Assembly: GCA_022705265.1 (NCBI GenBank)
Contig: JAKJEU010000008.1
Coordinates: forward strand, 1 to 16,474
Origin: Pseudomonadota bacterium
Lineage (GTDB): Bacteria > Pseudomonadota > Alphaproteobacteria > JAKJEU01
Length of the DNA stretch: 16,474 nucleotides
Direction of reading: 5' to 3'
Shown here: piece by piece, positions 11,651 to 16,474 of the stretch
Numbering within the stretch: the first letter of the stretch is position 1
Layout of the letters: the number at the start of each line of letters is the position of its first letter
Made by a program: the position numbers and the translations under genes
Notes under the pieces: model-generated
The model's database searches: none
What the model was told of the DNA's origin: nothing
Seen by the model: the letters and a program-made list of their open reading frames with translations, nothing else

Positions 11651-13690
11651 ATGACACACATATTAAAAATTGCAATTTTATTTGCATTTGTAACATTTAA
11701 CATCGCTAATGCTTCGTATGTAAAAGTTTCAGATAACTCTTACATCCAAGACATTTATGAACGAGCAAAAAAGGGGGATTCTATCTCCGTTGATTTACTT
11801 GAAGTTGCTTCGATGGAAAAAAATGATAAAGATGCGCAATTTTTTCTTGGAATGATTTATGAAAAGGGCGAAGGTGCAAGAAAAAATCCAATTAAAGCTT
11901 TTGAAAACTATCAAAAAGCTGCGGACCAAGGTCATCTTTTTTCTATTTTAAAGGTGGGTTGGTTTTATGAAATGGGAATCATTGAAAATATCGATTATGA
12001 AAAGGCAGCTTTTTGGTACGAGAAAGCTGCTAATCAAAAGCATCTTGGCGCCATATTAAAACTTGGCGATTTTTATTTTCATGGAAGAGATAAAGTTAAA
12101 ATTGATTTAAAAAAAGCTAAACATTTTTATAACCTAGCTGTCGAAAGAGGTGATGTTGATGCAAAAAATTATATAAACGAAATTGAAAATGGGGAAGTTG
12201 TAAATAAAAACGGGGAAGTTTCAGGAAAAAATGAACAAAATAAAACAAATGTTGCCACATCACCCCCTCCTTCATCCTTAAATAACTCCATAAACGAAAA
12301 CATCGACCCTAATGTAAAAAAATTAATTGAAAATCTTATTATTTTTGAAGCAGTTAGCTTAAATAATAATATAAGTATGAAAAATTTAATAATCTCAAAA
12401 AAAAACGATATATATAATGTCTTAGCCCCTGAAATATTTTTAAATGGCACCGACTCAAATTTATCTGTCGGTGATGTTAATTTTGAAATAAGCGGCATAA
12501 CTTCTCCAATTAATTATGAAAACGCTTTGAATATTAAGGTCATTTTACCAAATACTTTGAAAAATTTGGATAAAAGAGGAAATATAATAAACACAACTAT
12601 AATTCAAAAATCTAATTTTAATTTTGATATTGTGCCTAAAACTAATTATATCAAAAATGTGGACTTTACCTTAGATAAAATAAGAACCTTTGGACGATCC
12701 ACTACACAACAAACTGATTTTTCAACTGATATTTCTTCTATAAGTTTAAAAGATAACAAAAAAGATGAAAAAGATTTATCATATATTTTTGTTATAAAAG
12801 ATATTGTATCATCATCTTCTGATAATAAAAAAACTTCTATTGCTGATATATCCACTGAAATAAATTTTACAAACTTTGACATAGAAAAATATAACAAGTT
12901 TATAAATAATATTTCAAAAGATGTTTTTTTCGAAGATGCTTTGTTTAGCTTTAATATAAATAATATAAAATTCTTTATTAATAGCTCTTTAATATCAAAA
13001 CTTGAAAATATAAAAATCGCAACCTCCTCAAAAAAGCTTTCAACCGATAATGGAACTTCGGATATAACTTTTGAAATTAACAATATTTCAGCACCCTCTT
13101 TAAATAATAATAATCTTAGCTCTTTGGATAAAATCTCCTTTAATGTTAACACTCAAAATTTTCCATACAAAAGCTTTTATGAGCTTGTAAAAACCCAAGG
13201 AAAATCAAGAGATGTAAGCAATGGATCGATAATGCAAAATGCGTTTTGTGTTATGGATAAATGTGTCGACCCTTATGATGTTCTTGAAAAAGTATCTCAA
13301 CCAATTGATTTTAATATAAAAGACATTTCAATTATTACTCCTAATTACGGGCTTATTGTTGATGGTAATGTCAAAATGTTGAAAAAGTCCCAAGGTGAAA
13401 GAAGCGGAGATGTTAAAGTAAAAATGTATGGTTTGGATAAATTATTGGATTTAGTTCAAGCATCCATGGCAAAAAGTATGGCAGCACCTCCTCAAAATAA
13501 TGGTAATCCTCAAATAAACCCTGCAAACTTTGTGATGCCATTTTTAATGATGGCTGAACCAATCAGAGCAACTGCTATAAAAGAAGTTGATGATAAGGGA
13601 AGAAATGTTGAAATTTACAACATAAAAGTTCCAAAAGTTGGCGAAATGTTAACCATAAATGGAAAAAATCCTTTTATGCCTATGCAATAA
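11651..13690 (+). CDS. Exported Sel1-repeat protein with a large unrecognised C-terminal region
   Basis: A 679-residue protein. Residues 1-21 (MTHILKIAILFAFVTFNIANA) form a signal peptide with likely cleavage ANA|S, so it should be periplasmic or exported. Residues about 60-170 hold three Sel1-type repeats (DAQFFLGMIYEKGEG..., then ILKVGWFYEMG..., then ILKLGDFYFHG..., each followed by A..WY.KAA-like helices), which usually mediate protein contacts. An Asn/Pro/Ser-rich linker follows, with a small repeat (NGEV-VNK / NGEV-SGK). The remaining 450 or so residues are rich in Asn, Ser and Ile, with recurring I-x-N-I/F-x-F strands suggesting beta structure, and include one Cys pair (FCVMDKCV). I do not recognise this region; distant kinship to an alphaproteobacterial DUF such as DUF2125 is possible but unproven. 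The start is the ATG at 11651 (GGA upstream, signal peptide); an in-frame TTG at 11567 is unlikely. Confidence 0.72.
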   Translation: MTHILKIAILFAFVTFNIANASYVKVSDNSYIQDIYERAKKGDSISVDLLEVASMEKNDKDAQFFLGMIYEKGEGARKNPIKAFENYQKAADQGHLFSILKVGWFYEMGIIENIDYEKAAFWYEKAANQKHLGAILKLGDFYFHGRDKVKIDLKKAKHFYNLAVERGDVDAKNYINEIENGEVVNKNGEVSGKNEQNKTNVATSPPPSSLNNSINENIDPNVKKLIENLIIFEAVSLNNNISMKNLIISKKNDIYNVLAPEIFLNGTDSNLSVGDVNFEISGITSPINYENALNIKVILPNTLKNLDKRGNIINTTIIQKSNFNFDIVPKTNYIKNVDFTLDKIRTFGRSTTQQTDFSTDISSISLKDNKKDEKDLSYIFVIKDIVSSSSDNKKTSIADISTEINFTNFDIEKYNKFINNISKDVFFEDALFSFNINNIKFFINSSLISKLENIKIATSSKKLSTDNGTSDITFEINNISAPSLNNNNLSSLDKISFNVNTQNFPYKSFYELVKTQGKSRDVSNGSIMQNAFCVMDKCVDPYDVLEKVSQPIDFNIKDISIITPNYGLIVDGNVKMLKKSQGERSGDVKVKMYGLDKLLDLVQASMAKSMAAPPQNNGNPQINPANFVMPFLMMAEPIRATAIKEVDDKGRNVEIYNIKVPKVGEMLTINGKNPFMPMQ

Positions 13691-13707
13691 TCATTAACAA
13701 AATAATT

Positions 13708-13744
13708 AAAAAAGGAGGTCTTGTTTTTAAAGTCCTCCTTTTTT
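13708..13744 (+). terminator. Terminator after the Sel1-repeat protein gene
   Basis: AAAAAAGGAGG (13708-13718) pairs with CCTCCTTTTTT (13734-13744) around a 15-nt loop, ending in T-rich sequence. On the minus strand the hairpin is also followed by T-rich sequence, so it can serve the convergent glycerate kinase gene that ends at 13762. Confidence 0.87.
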
Positions 13745-13761
13745 ATTAACTAAAATAAGAT

Positions 13762-15024
13762 TTATAATATCAATATCGCTCTGAAATCATTAACATTAGT
13801 AAGAGTTGGACCAGTGATTATTAAATCCTCGATTGCTTTAAAATATGAATATGAATCGTTATTCATTAAATAATCGGACGCCTTTAAACCTTTATCAAGC
13901 CCTCGTTTCAAAGTATCTGGGGTAATAATCGCACCCGCCGCATCTTCGATACCATCAACTCCATCGGTATCACAAGCAATCGCAAAAACTCCTTCCATTC
14001 CTTTTAAAGCCATCGCCAAAGCCAATGAAAATTCGGCATTTCTTCCACCCTTGCCGTTTCCTTTTACGGTTACGGTGGTTTCTCCTCCTGATAAAATTAC
14101 GCATGGTTTTTTAATTGGTTGAGAAAATCCTTTTATCTGCTTTACAATGCCCGCATGAACTTTTGCGACATCTCTTGCTTCGCCTTCCAAAGCGTTACCT
14201 AAAATTATGGTTTCAAACCCTCTGGACCTTGCAAACCTTGCTGCTTCGTCCAAAGCATCTTGGGGAGTTGCAAGCATATGCACCGTAACATTTTCAAGAT
14301 ATTTTGAACCAGCCTTTGGCGTTTCTTCCTTTGCTTCTTCAAGGTATTTTTTAATGGAATCTGGTGGATTTAAGCCATATTTTTTAATAACCTCTCTTGC
14401 ATCTTCAAAAGTTGTAGGATCAGCAACAGTAGGGCCAGAAGCAATAACCGAAGGGTCATCACCAGGAACATCAGAAATCAACATAGCAACAATTTTCGCA
14501 GGATAAGCCGCCTTAGCAAGCCTTCCTCCTTTAATTGCCGAGATATGCTTTCTTACCGAATTTATTTCGGCGATATCAGCACCACTTTTAAGCAACATTT
14601 TGTTCATTGCTTGCTTATCTTCGAGCGGAATTTCGGGAGCAGGTAAAGAAAGCAAAGCAGACCCACCACCAGAAATAAGACAAATGACCAAATCGTCCTT
14701 GCTTAATCCTTGCACCATTTTATAAATTCGTTTTGCGGCATTTCTTCCCGCCTCATCAGGTGTTGGATGGGACGCTTCAACCACTTCTATCCGCTTTGTT
14801 TTAACGCCATGACCGTATCTTGTTACGACCAAACCTTCTAAATCACCGCTCCAATTATCTTCAACCACCTTTGCCATTGCACCGCCTGCTTTTCCTGCAC
14901 CTATGACTATGGTTCTTCCTTTTGGTTTTTCGGGCAAACATTTAATTAAGCTTTCCGCTCCCTTTACTTTTGTTAGGGCGGCGTCAAACATATCTTTTAA
15001 AAACTCTCTTGAATTAAATGACAT
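13762..15024 (-). CDS. gckA: Glycerate 2-kinase (DUF4147/MOFRL family)
   Basis: This family (GckA/TtuD) phosphorylates D-glycerate with ATP to 2-phosphoglycerate, which enters lower glycolysis. The 420-residue protein has the two-domain layout. The N-terminal DUF4147 domain includes VIGAGKAGGAMA (about 40-52), SHPTPDEAG, LISGGGSALL, NSVRKHIS.IKGG.LA and LISDVPGDDPSVIASGPTV. The C-terminal MOFRL domain includes ILSGGETTVTVKGNGKGGRNAEF, DTDGVDG..DAAGAI and LIITGPTLTNVNDFRAIL. A strong GAGGGGAG lies 8 nt before the ATG. It follows a GntP-type permease by 90 bp, which supports a glycerate catabolic unit, although a hairpin terminator lies between them. The final motif usually reads TGPTGTNVND; here it is TGPTLTNVND, one glycine replaced by leucine, effect unknown. 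Confidence 0.92.
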   Translation of the reverse strand: MSFNSREFLKDMFDAALTKVKGAESLIKCLPEKPKGRTIVIGAGKAGGAMAKVVEDNWSGDLEGLVVTRYGHGVKTKRIEVVEASHPTPDEAGRNAAKRIYKMVQGLSKDDLVICLISGGGSALLSLPAPEIPLEDKQAMNKMLLKSGADIAEINSVRKHISAIKGGRLAKAAYPAKIVAMLISDVPGDDPSVIASGPTVADPTTFEDAREVIKKYGLNPPDSIKKYLEEAKEETPKAGSKYLENVTVHMLATPQDALDEAARFARSRGFETIILGNALEGEARDVAKVHAGIVKQIKGFSQPIKKPCVILSGGETTVTVKGNGKGGRNAEFSLALAMALKGMEGVFAIACDTDGVDGIEDAAGAIITPDTLKRGLDKGLKASDYLMNNDSYSYFKAIEDLIITGPTLTNVNDFRAILIL

Positions 15025-15051
15025 AACTTATCTCCCCTCTTTTTTATTTTT

Positions 15052-15089
15052 AAAAAAAAGGAGCCTGAATTTTGCTTCAAACTCCTTTT
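15052..15089 (-). terminator. Intercistronic terminator between the permease and kinase genes
   Basis: On the minus strand AAAAGGAG (from 15089) pairs with CTCCTTTT (to 15056), with a further TTTGAA / TTCAGG section (two G-T pairs) and a short GCAAAA loop. It is followed by a run of eight T. It would end most permease transcripts and lower kinase expression unless there is read-through; I see no separate kinase promoter in the remaining 27 bp. Confidence 0.8.
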
Positions 15090-15114
15090 CTTTTTTACTT
15101 ACAACCTTTTATGA

Positions 15115-16458
15115 TTATAACACAAAAAGGCTGATAACATAAACAGCAATCATCGCAGCTACACCTTCGATTAAAGTACCGAGAGTTTGAAGCTTAAAGC
15201 CATCTTTTGTATCCATGTTTGAAAATTGAGTAACAACCCAAAAATAGCTGTCATTTGCATGAGACACAACCATAGCACCAGCACCGATCGCAATAACAGA
15301 CAAAGCTCTTGCAGCCTCGCTATCAAGCCCTAAGGCACCAAGCAATGGAGCAAGTAAGCTTGCAGTGGTGATAATCGCAACGGTTGAAGAACCTTGCGCC
15401 GTTTTAATAGCAGCAGCAATAATAAATGGCAAGAAAATTCCAAGATTTAAGTCTTGTAAAGAAGCACCAATTTCTTTTGCAATGCCAGAATTTTGTAAAA
15501 CCTTACCAAAAGCACCACCAGAACCAGTAATGATGATAATAGTAGCAGCCGCCAAGATAGCTTCACCAACCCAACCCGAAGAGGAAATCATTTTTGATTC
15601 AAAATTCTTAGGAAGTAAGAATGCCAAAACCACACCAATTAACAAAGCAACCACAGGTTGACCAAAGAAGTTTAATAAATCGATGAACTGACCTTCTCCG
15701 AATGGTTTACTTGGGTATTTTGCAATGGAACTTAACACAATCAATACGATTGGAAGTAAAATTGGGATAATTGAGGTAATAACACATGGAGCATTTTTTT
15801 CAAGCTCTTCCATTTTTACTGAATTTTCTTCTTCACCTTCTTTTGCATCAGGAGAAATTTGAATTTTTGAAGCATAAGTAACAGAAAAAATCCAACCCAC
15901 AAAACAAGCAACAAAAGCCGCCATCAAACCATACATAATGACTTGACCAAGATCTGCCTCAACAATACCAGCCGCGGCAATAGGACCCGGTGTAGGTGGA
16001 ACCATAGTATGAGTTGCATAAAGCCCAAGCGATAAGGCAATCGCACTTGAAGCCAAGGTGATTTTTGCCTTTCTTGTTAATGCTTTATTCAAAGATGATA
16101 AAATAACAAATCCAGAGTCACAAAACACAGGAATGGAAACAACAAAACCCATAATTGACATTGTTGCAGGAACATTCTTTTCCCCAGTTATTTTTAAGGT
16201 GCTTTTAGCAAGTCTAATAGCACCTCCCGTTTTTTCCAAAAATGTTCCGATAATTGTTCCGGCAATAATAACGATACCGATATAACCTATTGTTCCTCCA
16301 AAACCATCGTTTACCGATTTGACTACATCTTGTAATGGCATCTGAACCGCAATACCATAACCAAATGCAGCAGTAAGCAATGCTAAAAATGGATGGACTT
16401 TAAACTTAGCCGTTGCAATAATAATAAAGGCAATGGCAAAAATTAGTGCATAAATCAT
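15115..16458 (-). CDS. GntP-family permease, probable glycerate/sugar-acid transporter
   Basis: A 447-residue inner-membrane protein with about 12-14 hydrophobic segments, the usual length for GntP-family proton symporters (gluconate, glycerate and related acids). Recognisable stretches are KFKVHPFLALL near the N-terminus, GFGGTIGYIGIVIIAGTIIG, GFVVSIPVFCDSGFVIL (the conserved P.F.D.GF motif), THTMVPPTPGPIAAA, GSGGAFGKVLQ, AAAIKTAQGSSTVAI and SHANDSYFWVV (near residue 400). A charged loop (KEGEEENSVKMEELEKN) sits mid-protein. AAAGGGGG is 4-5 nt before the ATG; the promoter lies off the right edge. The downstream glycerate kinase suggests glycerate as substrate; that is inference from context only. 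Confidence 0.9.
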   Translation of the reverse strand: MIYALIFAIAFIIIATAKFKVHPFLALLTAAFGYGIAVQMPLQDVVKSVNDGFGGTIGYIGIVIIAGTIIGTFLEKTGGAIRLAKSTLKITGEKNVPATMSIMGFVVSIPVFCDSGFVILSSLNKALTRKAKITLASSAIALSLGLYATHTMVPPTPGPIAAAGIVEADLGQVIMYGLMAAFVACFVGWIFSVTYASKIQISPDAKEGEEENSVKMEELEKNAPCVITSIIPILLPIVLIVLSSIAKYPSKPFGEGQFIDLLNFFGQPVVALLIGVVLAFLLPKNFESKMISSSGWVGEAILAAATIIIITGSGGAFGKVLQNSGIAKEIGASLQDLNLGIFLPFIIAAAIKTAQGSSTVAIITTASLLAPLLGALGLDSEAARALSVIAIGAGAMVVSHANDSYFWVVTQFSNMDTKDGFKLQTLGTLIEGVAAMIAVYVISLFVL

Positions 16459-16474
16459 ATTTCCCCCTTTTTTT

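Noticed and set aside
12646..13152. 168-codon minus-strand frame inside the Sel1 protein gene
   Set aside because: It is antisense to a continuous coding frame with a signal peptide and repeats, and has no recognisable domain or ribosome site.

Overview
The window looks like the chromosome of an AT-rich alphaproteobacterium (roughly one third G+C by eye). The evidence is rpsT directly upstream of dnaA, an S9 with a long charged N-terminal extension, an L13 with a C-terminal tail, an FtsB of the alphaproteobacterial type, and TTAA-N7-TTAA (CtrA-like) and GANTC (CcrM-like) motifs upstream of dnaA. An uncultured gut or host-associated lineage is my guess; no gene here proves it. There are no tRNA or rRNA genes, CRISPR arrays or insertion sequences.

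Layout, left to right. (1) 1-1288, minus strand: the N-terminal part of a polytopic membrane protein of the fused spermidine-synthase-like family, running off the left edge. (2) 1474-2570, plus: a strong sigma70-type promoter, rplM-rpsI with a TAATG overlap, and a hairpin terminator. (3) 2582-4496, minus: a lipoprotein alpha/beta hydrolase, then a KAP-type P-loop NTPase broken by one extra base in a T8 run. (4) 4540-6992, plus: ftsB, rpsT and dnaA, with a promoter overlapping the ftsB stop codon, terminators after rpsT and dnaA, and a 345-bp dnaA leader rich in cell-cycle-type motifs. (5) 6999-10074, minus: a tightly packed operon trpB-dtd-mak-like ROK kinase-GNAT acetyltransferase. (6) 10362-13744, plus: an MscS-type channel broken by one missing base, then a 679-residue exported protein with Sel1 repeats and an unrecognised C-terminal region. 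(7) 13762-16458, minus: a GntP-family permease and a glycerate 2-kinase, separated by a hairpin terminator.

How the genes fit together. rplM-rpsI and ftsB-rpsT-dnaA are housekeeping growth, division and replication genes. The permease and kinase form a plausible glycerate uptake and phosphorylation unit that feeds glycolysis. trpB stands without any other trp gene in the window, so indole salvage is possible. The MscS-type channel and the Sel1 protein are cell-envelope genes.

I see no clear-cut new system. The best leads are a motif shared by the dnaA leader and the trpB/mscS intergenic region (TTAAAG-[AC]-CTC-[CT]-TTAAA, with GANTC sites nearby), two single-base homopolymer frameshifts in otherwise conserved genes, and the unassigned C-terminal domain of the Sel1 protein.
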